Shown in pieces: positions 29,229-40,181 of a stretch of 64,000 nucleotides of DNA. The notes under the pieces were generated by a model, which had not been told where the DNA came from, did not search any database, and was given only the letters and a program-made list of their open reading frames with translations. Source of the DNA: Sambucus nigra (lineage: Eukaryota > Streptophyta > Magnoliopsida > Dipsacales > Adoxaceae). Within the stretch, counting starts at the first letter, position 1, and each line of letters starts with the position of its first letter. The translations under genes were made by a program, and so were the position numbers. The stretch covers positions 8,288,246-8,352,245 of the forward strand of contig OX422214.1 of assembly GCA_949130495.1 (NCBI GenBank), in the 5' to 3' direction.

Positions 29229-32142
29229 TGTAATACCCCGTATTTTTCGTGATATTTATTTTTGGGATTAATTAAATTAAATGTGAATTAATTTGGGAAT
29301 TAATCCGGATAAAATACTAACGAGATGTGAGTTGGTATTTGATTATAATGTGTATATATGACTATATATGAATATTGAACTATGAAACTTGTCGTGAGAT
29401 TGAAATACGACAATTTGGAAATTTTGTTGAGACGCGTGTGACAGTCGCGTCAGGAATATTATTATTTAATTAAAAAGTGAATTTTAATTCTATTAATCGT
29501 ATGGTTGTTTTGAGTGCGCCAACGCGTCCGGAAGGGTCAAAATAGTCAGAAAACACTAGCCGGGGGTTTAGTTTGGGTCCCGGGGCATTTTTAGGCCATA
29601 CCGGCAACGTAAAAGGGTAGTTTGGTAATTTTAGATTTTTGGGAATTAAAACCAACGAAAATTAGGAAATAAAAATCTGACTTAGTAATTACCCACTAAC
29701 TACACCTTATGACCTAATGCGCTACGGGGGTTATTAGAATTAGTTCCAAGTTTCCTAAGGCAAATCCTAGCCACCATTGTCACCTTGGAGAAGAAGACTT
29801 GTAGAGAGAGAGAGAGAGGAGATTTCTGCAGAGAGAGAGAGAGAAACTCATCAATTCTCCATCAAAATCAGAGAAATACATAAGGCAAGTGGTTTAATTT
29901 ACATTATTTTGCAGTGAATGTCTCTTCCATGCTTAGACAATTCTAAAATTTCATTTGTTTGGGAGATTGATGAAAACCCATAAAATTGGAGTTATAAATC
30001 TAATTTTGGATATAGGTTTGCATGTAGAAATGTTATTGGATGATTGAACTAAAAGATTTACTACTTTTTGTGTTACAAAAACGGATTTTATTAGGCTCAT
30101 TGATGATCAAAAATTTCTAGGGTTCATGTTCTAGAGATTGGGGAAAAAGTGTAGAGTTTTGATATTTGGATGATGTTTAGGATGAATTAACCCAACAAAA
30201 CACGTTAGAATATGACCTAAGTGTGTTTAGGAATGATTAGAACCTTGAACAATTGTTGGATTGATGTTTGAATGGGATTAGAGGTGAAGAAAAGTTGGAA
30301 AAACGAATTTGGGAAAATCTGGGCTCGAAACTGGCCTCTCGTTAGAAGACCTGCCCAGGTCGTTCGAACGAGCTCGTTCGAACGAGCTTCTAACGAGTTG
30401 ACAGTTTGACTTCTAACAAAAGGGATGTTCGTTCGATGACTTTCATTCGAACGAGATCTCGTTAGAAGGCCCACTTCGTTCGAACGAACTCTCGTTCGAA
30501 CGAGACTTCTAACGAGCTGACAGTTTAGGCTTTTTGGCCTGTTTTGATTTCGCGTGTCCCGTAACCTTATTTAATGGTAGAGATAACATTCCCTTGATGA
30601 TAAATTGATATAGTTGGGACATTTGGGATATATTGAGGAATAAAACATAGAAGTGTGATTCGAATTGAATGGAAATTGAGGAATAGGACGTGAGTGACTA
30701 TTACGATGCGAGAATTATTGACGGTTTAAATAATTATATTAACCGGGAATATGTAATTGTGTAACATTATACGTTGGTACGAGAATGAGAAGTGTACCAC
30801 AAATAAATTATGGTGACTACTAAGATGTGTGCATACTTAGTATATGTATATGATTTTATGTGTATGACATACCTACCATACTTGCTATCACGGGAGGTTT
30901 ACGTTCGCTTAGGGCCATCTCATCCTTGTGTTGCCCGGATTTAGATTGGTACCTCGAGAACATAGGTCAGAGAAGGACTTATTGGGATGTTAATAAGTCT
31001 GCTGATCGTGGGAGCGTAGGTATGTGCGTGCCCATGTGATGTGACTGTGTTCGCCTCCATTGTTTGTGATTGTTGTTATCTGAGAACGATTCTTGAGAGA
31101 TTTGGAATGCGTGATCCTTATGTACGTGATGTACCGGGATGGATAGCAGAGTATGTGGACACCGCGGCTTAGTCTCGGGTGCTTGTATTGTATATTTATG
31201 ACGTGAATAATATACACTTAAATAATGGGAACTTTCATGTTGGTATTGTGAATATAATTATGGCCAGGTTTTGAGAAAATATAACGGGTTAATCGGTAGT
31301 GAATTGTATTGCTAATAATTGAGAATCTGAGTTTAAGTAAAGCCCTCTAGTTAATTGATAACGCTGGAATGTGCAACGAGAATTGAGTAGTAAGGGGTAG
31401 AACTTATTACGGTTTGATTAGATGAGGATGTTACTTAGATGGGTACGGTACGATAAGAGTGCACAACTAGTCGAGAGGTGAGTACTTCATGTGAGTGCAC
31501 GTCCTAACATGTATTTTGCATTCATTGTTTTAATGTTATTAAAACACTTGCTGTTTTTAAAATAATTTGCACTTTCGGGCTCTGACCCATTTGCTTTCAA
31601 ATCTATTTTTGTAAAAACCATTTTAGGTGCCCAGCCACAAGGACACCATGCTTAGGATCCTCATTCAGGTGACGAGTTGTAGCTGTTTGTGAAAGTTACA
31701 GGACTTTGCTTGTAGACGCTTCATCTATCTTGACTCTATATTCAGATCTCATCAGTTGTAGGGCATGTCGCCCATTCCTTTTAGAGACTTATCATTTATT
31801 TCAGTTATTCGGACTAATGGCATGTAATTAATTCAGGATTCAGACTTATTTTATTATCTCAGTTGTGGGATTGTTGTGAGGAGTTTTCCTCTGGACCTAT
31901 TATTATTTTGTTGGTTATTCTATTGCTTTGTTATGGTGAATGGTTGTTATTCTTTCATTATCCTCTTATTGCATGTTAATCAGAGTTAACTTAAAATTTG
32001 GCAACTCACTTTTTAAATACTAGGTGGTTAGTAATCATTAAAATATTTTCGACAGTGATGCTATTAACTGGACCAACTTGGCATTTTGTATTAATTTAAT
32101 AAAGGTGTAGCTACCCGGTATTTAATTAGTCGGGGTGTCACA
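29229..32142 (+). mobile_element. Solo LTR of a long-LTR retrotransposon (copy 2)
   Basis: A 2914-bp block starts TGTAATACCCCG and ends GGGGTGTCACA, with the exact 5-bp target duplication TATAG (29224-29228 and 32143-32147). Like the element at 38-2491 it has GA-rich leader repeats (about 29801-29842) and no coding interior. The two solo LTRs share termini and leader style but are otherwise diverged, so they are related subfamilies. Long LTRs of this kind occur in plant Ty3/gypsy lineages; no lineage can be fixed without internal domains. Confidence 0.85.
30337..30515. repeat. Pair of palindromic units 120 bp apart in solo LTR 2
   Basis: The inverted pair CTCGTTAGAAG...CTTCTAACGAG occurs at 30337-30347/30386-30396 and again at 30457-30467/30505-30515, exactly 120 bp apart. 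Each about 60-bp unit encloses further palindromes (CGTTCGAACG, CTCGTTCGAACGAG) and is followed by GACAGTTT. The density of TTCGAA palindromes suggests cruciform structure or a multimeric protein-binding site. Confidence 0.8.
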
Positions 32143-32147
32143 TATAG

Positions 32148-32964
32148 TTCAACAACCACATAAATATGAAGAAGCAAAAATACATAGCTGAGCAAAGTAG
32201 CACATAAGCACAATTACAACCATAGATAGAAAATTTCAATTCCCAAACGAAATGCACTTTGAAAACTAAATAAAACTCAAGAGACCCTTGATTAGTTATT
32301 CCAAAATGCCTTCAGTATTCTAACATGATTCTACTATGATTAGATAGCTTTTTATTTACATTTAGCAATATATTCATCTTAGTAAGACTAAGGAGAAAGA
32401 ATCAGAATTGTCTACAGCCAAATCAAATGTATACAATTCAATGGAAACAATAAACTCTAATCGGGAATCTAAATGTAAAGTAATTTAAAACGTATTTCTT
32501 ATGAAAAACTGGAAGGAAAATATTGTAATGTAGTTAGTAAAATTGAGTAATTTTAATGAAACAAAACATATATTCCTACTGACCATTCTTTAAATTCCAT
32601 AGCCTTGGTAACAATCTCCAGCACCAAATATGTTGGGAAAAAAAATGAGATCTTCACTATTATGTGAAACAACACATGCAATGAAAGGCAGTGGAGTATA
32701 TAAATGGCAACGTTAGACCCTACTAACAATTGGCATCTTACAAACCTCATAATATGCTAGTGATTCTGATCGCGAGTGGTGGTGGTTAGGCAATAAGTGG
32801 CGAGTGTTTGTAGGTTGCATTTAACAGTGAAGTTGGTGTCACAAAGCATCAATTATTAGGAGTCATAAAGACTTAATAAATTTTAAAAATCAGAACACAA
32901 TTTTTAAATGTTTTGCACATCCTCCTTTTGAGGTTATCTATCTAAAATGTGCAAGAACTTGCTG
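32148..32964. other. Unassigned DNA; possible exon vestige on minus strand
   Basis: A minus-strand stretch near 32580-32612 (IVTKAMEFKEWS) follows a T-rich tract and an AG, like a short internal exon. It is too short to assign. No other feature was seen. Confidence 0.3.
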
Positions 32965-33180
32965 AAATCTCCACGTTTAGCGATCACAAAGCTCTTCAAA
33001 CGCCTTATGGAATATTCTTTCTAGGTACCCAAGTACTATGTAGTTCTTGCCCAAATTTGGTAACACTAAAATCAGGGGGCTGCTACATGTTCCTGTTTTA
33101 CCCTTAAGTGTTACCTTTCCCCTTTTCCTGCACTCACTTTTTTTATTCGATCCCTACTAGAAGCAAAAAAAACTTTAAAA
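32965..33180 (-). repeat. Inverted fragment of the RLP 3' flank
   Basis: Read on the minus strand, this aligns by eye with 12530-12740 (unit A) and 54300-54500 (unit B). Shared words on the plus strand here are GGGGCTGCTACATGTTCCT, CTCACTTTTTTT and GATCCCTACT. It is the only RLP-associated fragment in reverse orientation, so the cluster has undergone an inversion or an ectopic copy event. Confidence 0.65.
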
Positions 33181-33857
33181 AATTGTACGACACCCCTTCC
33201 CTAACGACTATAAATCAAATGTGACTTCAACATTTGACCATGTTGCTTTAAAAATTTTGTTTTACCCCCCAACTTGTTTAAAATTTTGTATCAGACCCCA
33301 CTCGAAACTACCATTAGTCAAAACTTTACTTAAACGTTTGACCATGTTGCTTTTAACAATTTTTTAGGACTAATCTTAAAAATAATGCCATAAAAATAAA
33401 ATTTAAAAAGTACCATGATTACAAAAAGAAGAAAAGAGAAACTGTCTAGCCGTTGTTACACATGTTACTTTTTTAGTTATTTTAGATTAGGCCCCAATTT
33501 ACTTTTCGTAAGCCAATCAATCCCCCACAAGTTTCCTTTCTCTTATTTGTGGCTAAAACCAAAACCGACAACGATCTGACATGTGAACACAACTTACCAA
33601 TGTTGAATCAGTTAACCGATCAGACTGGTCTGGTCTTGGTCCTATCCCCCCCCCCCCCCCCAACGTTTAGATCCTGGCATCACCCTTGTATATAGTTGAA
33701 GGTGCAACTTACTATTCCAAAACTAATGTAGATACATAAATTTTATAAATATAATGACCGGACAAATTTCCATAATCAAGCTTATCAGAGTGTAATATGC
33801 CTTTGATACATTGATTCAGCACAACATTTAAAAAACATATGCATCCTTTACTTGATA
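33181..33857. other. Unassigned DNA with a poly(C) run
   Basis: 'AACGTTTGACCATGTTGCTTT' is nearly repeated at about 33224 and 33332, indicating a local duplication. A (C)16 run lies near 33646-33661. No gene was seen. Confidence 0.4.
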
Positions 33858-35628
33858 TGATGGAAATGGGCCCTTTTTAGGGTTTTATTGCATTTTATTT
33901 TATTTTTGTTATTTTCTTTTATTTTGTTATGTCATTGTATTTCTTTTTGTTTAGTATTTAGAGGTAGAAGTAGCAAAAGGCTAGTAAGGCCATTGTTGTA
34001 ATTCGAATATTAGCTTAGAGCCTAAGCTACTCCTCCCCTCTAAATACCTCCTTGTAATCCTCATTTGAGGATACTCTCCATTTTGAATATAAGAAATCTC
34101 TTGATTCTCTCTCTAAAAGTGAGGATTTGGCTTATTTTCTTGATCATTGACGTGTAGTTTACGTCAAATTGGTATCAGAGCAATGTGTCACTCCCCGATT
34201 GGTGTATTGGTGTGTAGTTATCAAAATCGTACACTACATCAATGGCTCTAAGAATATCCAAACAACTATACGAGGAGATTCAAAAATAAATGAAAGAGTT
34301 GGTACAAACACAATAAGAAATCAAAGCCTTCCTCATCTCCTCCAAATTCCAAAACCCTACCCTTAGACCCCCCCCCCCTCCGTCCCGCCCTCTATCGCCA
34401 ACCCCTACCATCCCCAACCCTACCCTCCCACCGTCGGACCCCAAAAACCCGCCCCTGCCCCTGTTGTCCAAGCCGCGACCCATCCCCTGCCCCCCACCTC
34501 ACTTCCACCCACTACCCACACCCTACAACCGTTAGAAAACCACTCCTGGAACCCCAGACTCCTGCTGACCCAGAAGAGCCCTCAACCCACCCTAGCTCTG
34601 ACCTGAAGCGACCCATTTCTCTCGCCCCAAACACCCCTGGCCCCCGACCACCCTAGGTGGTTGTGCACCCCTCTCGACCCCACAACGACTCCGAAAACCT
34701 AGGGTTTTGCCCTAGGTCTGCTTGTAAACCACCTGGGCAAAAAAATTCAACCCCAACACCTTATATATGCCCCGAAATGATATTTTTGACCCGGGTGGAA
34801 GTTTTAGGGTTTGATTGGGTGAAGAAAGAGAGAAGAAGAAGAAATACGAAGAAAATTTGTGGGTTGGACACTCCTCAACTTTCGGAAAATAATTTTTGTC
34901 CCCCACATGTTTTTGGCACAAATTTTTTGGAATTTCCACACGAGTCCCCAATTTTTTTGAACGCTTGAGGACGAGCTTGGTCTTAAGAGGGGGAGAGTGA
35001 TGGAAATGGGCCCTTTTTAAGGTTTTATTGCATTTTATTTTATTTTATTTTTGTTATTTTCTTTTATTTTGTTATGTCATTGTGTTTCTTTTTGTTTAGT
35101 ATTTAGAGGTAGAAGTAGCAAAAGGCTAGTAAGGGTATTGTTGTAATTAGAATATTAGCTTAGAGACTAAGCTACTGTTCTCCTTTAAATACCTCCTTGT
35201 ATTCCTCATTTGAGGACACTCCATTTTTAATATAAGAAATCTCTTGATTCTCTCTCTAAAAGTTAGGGTTTAATTTATTTTCTTCGCCATTGACATGACC
35301 GGCCTTGGCCAGGTGCCAAATGGGCAATGGCACTGGGCCCATTTTAGAGGATGCACCTATATATGTATATTATAGGGGTCCAAAAATATTTTATGTATAT
35401 TAAAAATGTCAATTTTTAAAATAAGTTTAATTTTTTAGGGGCCTACTACCCAAAAATCTCACCCAACTAAAATGGACCCCTAAAAAATAAGTTTAATTTT
35501 TTAGGGGCCCATTTTAGATATTTAATATCTTTGTACAATGTTTTTTTTAAAGGGCCCTAAATTGATTTTTGCACAGGGCACTCCCAATCTTAGGACCGGC
35601 CCTGGCCATTGACGTGTAGTTTACGTCA
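33858..35628 (+). mobile_element. Small non-autonomous LTR retrotransposon (copy 2)
   Basis: The left LTR is 33858-34166. The right LTR is 34998-35628, enlarged by a nested MITE. The 5-bp target duplication is TGATA (33853-33857 and 35629-35633). A near-perfect initiator tRNA-Met primer-binding site (TTGGTATCAGAGCAA, 34169-34183) and a polypurine tract (AAGAGGGGGAGAG, up to 34997) bracket the interior. The interior is Pro-codon-rich, with an early-broken Gag-like start and no reverse transcriptase. Apart from the MITE, the LTRs differ at only scattered positions. It is the same family as copy 1 at 20017. Confidence 0.87.
35294..35604. mobile_element. hAT MITE nested in the right LTR
   Basis: A 311-bp insertion has ends CATGACCGGCC and GGACCGGCCCTG (imperfect inverted repeats) and the exact 8-bp target duplication GCCATTGA (35286-35293 and 35605-35612). 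The uninterrupted left LTR of the same retroelement proves the insertion. The interior is rich in 'GGGGCCCATTTTAG'-type words. No coding capacity. Confidence 0.87.
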
Positions 35629-35749
35629 TGATATATTGCTAATTTTTCTTCCATGACACCTATCAACTATCTTCATTGGCCTACTTAATTTCTTGTGTGG
35701 TCCCTTTTCAAAACTTCTGAAAAATATTCTGATCTTCTAATCAGGAACA

Positions 35750-36380
35750 CATGGTAAAATTTTGAGTTAACAAATTTTAGCAGTCACCTCTTACTGGTGA
35801 ATGACTATTCTAAACCATCACTAGTTGCACAGAAAGGGGAGTTGAACTAACAAGGCTGGATAAAGTATAGCAAATAAAACAGAGCATAACTAAAGTGGAC
35901 AACGCAAAGAGATATACAAGAAATTGATAAATCTACCTATCTCATAATCAACCCTCTTCCAAATGTTAAATTCAGAACTCATAACCATTATTGATTGAAA
36001 GACTAGAGGTATAGAACCTGTATAACTGCGGTGAAGTACGTGTGTTCTTCAATGCATTTGTAGAAAATTGCAAGAACCGTTGGTCCAATTGAATCAAATA
36101 TTGAACAAATTTTAGATAATCATTTCCATTACCATGTTTAGTATAATAAGGGAGATCGGAATGCATGGTCTCATTGACACCAAACACCCTTCATAGTTCC
36201 CTAGATAGATTTGATGGCCACGATCATCCTTACAATTCATTCTCAGTTCTACACATTTTTTTATTATTTATAACCACAAACTGATCTAGTGGACCAACGT
36301 AATCAAGTTTTTTCTTAATAATTTTTTTTATAGATATCCTAATCATTATTTTGGGCAAGGCAACTTACAATGACTATTTT
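35750..36380. repeat. Direct duplicate block (left copy)
   Basis: This aligns collinearly by eye with 44486-45110 (CATGGTaAAATTTTGAGTTAACAAA... to ...CTTACAATGACTATTTT). The two copies flank the split RLP relic. A minus-strand frame ending SLSINNGYEF (35972-36187) has a counterpart ending SPSIKNVYEF at 44712-44918, so an old exon may be hidden in the block. No known domain was recognised. Confidence 0.7.
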
Positions 36381-36740
36381 TCAATAAAGAATGAACATGA
36401 GATATATTATCCAAGATACTTATATTCTTCCACGAAATTGAAGTGGCAAGATAAAGAATTTTTCTACCAAGAGAAGTATATTTTTGGATCTTCTTCTTTA
36501 TGCGATAAATAATGCCATCATAACAAATCCATCAGATTTCAACTATGTAAAGGACAACCTTAAGCTCCTAATTAGTGGATTTTTTCGAAAGGGAAGTCCT
36601 AAGCCGCATGTAACTCCAAAGCAAGTCTCATTTAAAGGCCATGGTCTTCATTATTAACACAAACATAGATGGCTCAATACCTCGCCTCCTGTCAATCATG
36701 TAGGCGTATTGTTTGTATCCTGACAAAATTAACGCAACAC
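36381..36740. other. Unassigned AT-rich DNA
   Basis: No feature was recognised. Confidence 0.35.
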
Positions 36741-36748
36741 ACACACAA

Positions 36749-37048
36749 TCAGGGTGGCAATGTGTGTTTTAGGATTCCGACATGATTTTTTTTATTTGAC
36801 ACGAACACGGTCCGAATAGAACACGAAACAGCATGACTAACAAGATTTCATAAATTTTACACTAATTAAACATAAATAGACAAGAAAACCTGAATAAAAA
36901 CACGATTAACACGACCCATAATTTTGACGCCAACATGACACGACATGACTTTGTGTCAAAAAGACCTGACATGAACACAATATATATCGTGTCAATTTTG
37001 TGTCCTTTCGTTTCGTGTTTTCATGTCGTTTCAAAATTTTACACCCCT
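36749..37048. mobile_element. hAT-like MITE with GACACGA-rich interior (copy 2)
   Basis: The ends TCAGGGTGGCAA and TTTTACACCCCT are imperfect inverted repeats. The flanks ACACACAA (36741-36748) and ATACACAA (37049-37056) agree at 7 of 8 positions, as expected for an aged hAT duplication. Interior words (TTTGACACGAACACG, CATGACTAACAAGAT) match those at 4941-5217. Confidence 0.65.
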
Positions 37049-37056
37049 ATACACAA

Positions 37057-37488
37057 CTTACCTATGGTTATGACAAAATTAACTCTCACATACACCGAAA
37101 AATACACTGATTATATATTTTTAATTTCAAAACCGGACTTAAATTATATGTTAAATGCACTTTTTAGCAATTCTATAAATATAAACTACAGACATTTCGG
37201 CCACAACATTACAAAAACGCAACCATTGTACATTGTGACATCCGAACAAGCCCTAAGAGTAATTAGTTATCCAATCCAAATCCATCAAAAGCTTCACTAT
37301 AACCCGTTTATATGAACATCTGGTTACAGTTTCATGTGACAGCGCAGATGGGAAAATAATTGAGTCCATCTAAAACCGGCATTGCTACTCCAGTGAAGTT
37401 AATTATATCTAATGTTTTTTTTCTGCGAGAAGGGGAGGAGGACTTATAGAACAATTTGACTATAATCGAATTTGCCCGTATTTACCAC
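37057..37488. other. Unassigned DNA before the relic promoter modules
   Basis: No feature was recognised. The ORF overlapping here is unconvincing and overlaps the MITE. Confidence 0.35.
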
Positions 37489-38125
37489 TAAACAGATCCT
37501 CCTTGTGGTAACACCCATCCAGATCGAAAACTGCCTGTCTCCTGATTTGGGAATACCCCATTGCCCACAGACCCGCGAAGTACCTAATTTGAATGTTTCA
37601 CTGCAAAGGCTTTTAAAGTGTATATGGTCATCTTCTTCTTGTTGTGGACTTGAGTTAAGATGAAAAAATGGGCAAAGACTTGTGAAGTTGAACGGGATAG
37701 GTCTTCATAGTAGATAATTTGAGATAGATTACTTTTAGTTATAATTCAACATTGTAAACCAACAAAGAACACGGGCATCATTTAAGATATATTATAATGA
37801 ATTAATGATTAATTTTCAAAGTTAACATGCCTCGAAAAATGAATTTATAATTTAATCCATAATATACCAAAAAATATTGGATCACTCACATTATTTGACT
37901 AACACTGCATTTTTAGTCAGTCTTCACGGTCATTTTTTTCTTGCTGTCGACTTCAGTTAAGACGAAAAAAATGGGCAAAGACCGCTAAATTTGAAACCTG
38001 CACCATATAAAAGATTCTCCTTGTGGTAAGACCCATCCAAACCGAAATGTGTCTGCCTCCTGATTTGGGAACACCCCAATTCCCACAGACCCACCAAGTA
38101 GCTGATTTGGGCTCAAATCATAGCT
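37489..38125 (+). promoter_or_regulatory. Duplicated RLP upstream modules ahead of the split RLP relic
   Basis: A complete head-plus-tail module (37489-37720) is followed by a second tail (AAAAAAATGGGCAAAGAC, about 37918-37990) and a second head (CTCCTTGTGGTAAgACCCATC, about 38010-38125). Both match the module at 8781-9010. Duplicated modules also precede the RLP pseudogene of unit B. The downstream gene is destroyed, so these are fossils. Confidence 0.55.
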
Positions 38126-38539
38126 AGCTCAATGATCGCCGTGTAAAAGAAGGCATATAGGACGGTTTTTCCCTTATCCATTCCATTTTGGAGCAAATTA
38201 TATATTAAACTTTGTTTTGTTTACTCGATACCATTTGACTCATAGTGATCTTTTGATTATTCTGCAAATATTACATTTAATTTATTGTATGATTTCCTAC
38301 TCGCTAATTATATCAAATATAATTTTTATTAAGCAACAATTCTTGAACCATAGGCATTTAGTTGTATTTTTTTCCGGTTCATGTAATAAAATGATAACCT
38401 ATGACGTGTTAACTTTGCATAGGGTACATGTATGTCTATGTAAGGGCACCAGGTAACAGAAAGGTGAAAGAAGGGAGTGCTAAGAAGTAAGAATTTTTGG
38501 TAAAGGGACGGGTCTTTATGGTCCGTTGTCATCTCAGCT
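38126..38539. other. Poorly conserved stretch between module and RLP relic
   Basis: This occupies the place where a 5' leader and N-terminal RLP coding sequence would lie, but I cannot align it convincingly. No other feature was seen. Confidence 0.3.
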
Positions 38540-38608
38540 GGTGAGATAAAATGAGTTGCGGGTCTTTAGCATAAATGATTCTCCTTCTACAAGCATTCAA
38601 TTTATCTT

Positions 38609-38895
38609 TGTTAGATTCTTAGCCTGACTGATTTACTTTATGATCTAGATTATGAAAGTATAGAAGAAGGATGAGAAGATAGAAAATAGAACAGAGAGAA
38701 TTAAGAAAGAAAAGATAGAATTTGATTTATTTCTGCGATGCCGACAATCGAATTCATCAATTCTATTTATACACAACTGAACTAACTTCTAACTAACTCT
38801 TTGCTGTTGTGACTAACCAACTAATCCAACTAACAATCTGTTTTACAACTCACTCAACTAACTAACTAATTCAACTAACAATTGGGGGTCTGACA
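38609..38895 (-). repeat. 3' LTR of the chromovirus
   Basis: 287 bp, TGTTAGATTC...GTCTGACA on the plus strand. Next to it, inside the element, TATGCTCCCCCTTTTTT (minus-strand polypurine tract) marks the start of plus-strand DNA synthesis. The terminal TGTCAGA/TCTGACA pair of the other LTR is altered to TGTTAGA here. Confidence 0.93.
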
Positions 38896-38924
38896 TATGC
38901 TCCCCCTTTTTTGCATCCTTGTCC

Positions 38925-40181
38925 TCAAGGATCCAAATGAGGAAATTGTTGAATGATCTTTTCATAATCCTCCCAAGTCGCATCTGACTGCTGAGTGTTG
39001 GCCCACTGGACAAGAACCTGTGTTGCAGCACTTTGACCCTTGCGAACTAGCCGCCGGTCTATGATAGCGATTGGTTCAAGGACAAAATGATCATCCTCTT
39101 GTACAGTGGGTAGCTGAATCTCAGGTACGATACCGGTTCCCACCTTCTTTTTAAGCATTGAAACATGGAAGATGGGGTGCATTCTTGATGTAGGAGGTAA
39201 AGGTAGCTTGTAGGCAACCGGCCCAATCTTGGTGAGGATTTGGTATGGACCATAGAATTTGGGGGCTAGCTTTAAATTCCTTCTCATGGCTACTGAGTTT
39301 TGCCTGTACGGTTGCAAATGGAGATACATCCAATCTCCCACTGAAAATGACCTCTCAGATCGATGTCTATTTGCAAAAAAATTCATGCTCTCCTGAGCTT
39401 GATGTAATCTTTCTTTAAGTAACTGCATAGTAGATTTTCTGGCACTGAGAAAAATGTTTACATCTGGGCAGCTAGTATTAGGCAGTTGAGGGATAGCTAA
39501 ATGAGGTGGCTTATAGCCATAAAGGGCCTCAAAAGGAGTGAGCTGGAGAGATGAGTGGTACGAAGTGTTATACCACCATTCAGCTAAAGAGAGCCATTTG
39601 GACCAAGATTTAGGTTTATCACTGCACATACACCTTAGATAGTTCTCGAGGCATTGGTTAACTCTCTCGGATTGGCCATCGGATTGAGGGTGGTATGTTG
39701 TTGAGTGGTTTAGTTGAGTGCCCACCAGTTTGAAAAGTTGGGTCCAAAATGAGCTAAGGAAAATGGCATCTCTATCGGAAACGATGGTAGAAGGAAGGCC
39801 ATGAAGTCTATGGATGTTGTCAAAAAAAATTTGAGCAATTTGGTGGGCTGAGTATGGGTGAAATAGTGGTATGAAGTGTGCAAATTTTGTGAACCTGTCC
39901 ACCACAACATAGATCGAGGTTTTTTGGTTAGAGTTGGGTAGGCCATCGATAAAATCCATAGCAATATCACTCCAAGGCTGGTTAGGGATAGGTAAGGGGT
40001 TTAATAGGCCAGGGTAGGGGACATGTTCTACTTTATTTCTCTGACAAACATCACACTCCTCCACTCTTTTCTTTACTTCCTGTTTGAGATTTGGCCAGAA
40101 AAAAAATTGTTCTACTCTTTTGAGAGTAGCCTTGCAACCAGAATGCCCCCCCGTGCCTGAGTGGTGTAGTTCTTCAATGAT
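38925..40181 (-). pseudogene. Integrase with chromodomain-like C-terminus
   Basis: Directly after the TAA, the HHCC zinc region (HHSGTGGHSG... ECDVCQRNK) leads into the catalytic core with the D-D-E residues in VVVDRFTK, VSDRDAIF and DGQSERVNQ. A GPY/F-type region follows (KFYGPYQILTKIGPVAYKL), then a chromodomain-like tail (VLVQWANTQQSDATWEDYEKI) ending at LDP. Chromodomains guide plant chromoviruses to modified histones. The frame is intact from ATG 40064 (379 residues), but synthesis depends on reading through the upstream stops. Confidence 0.92.
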
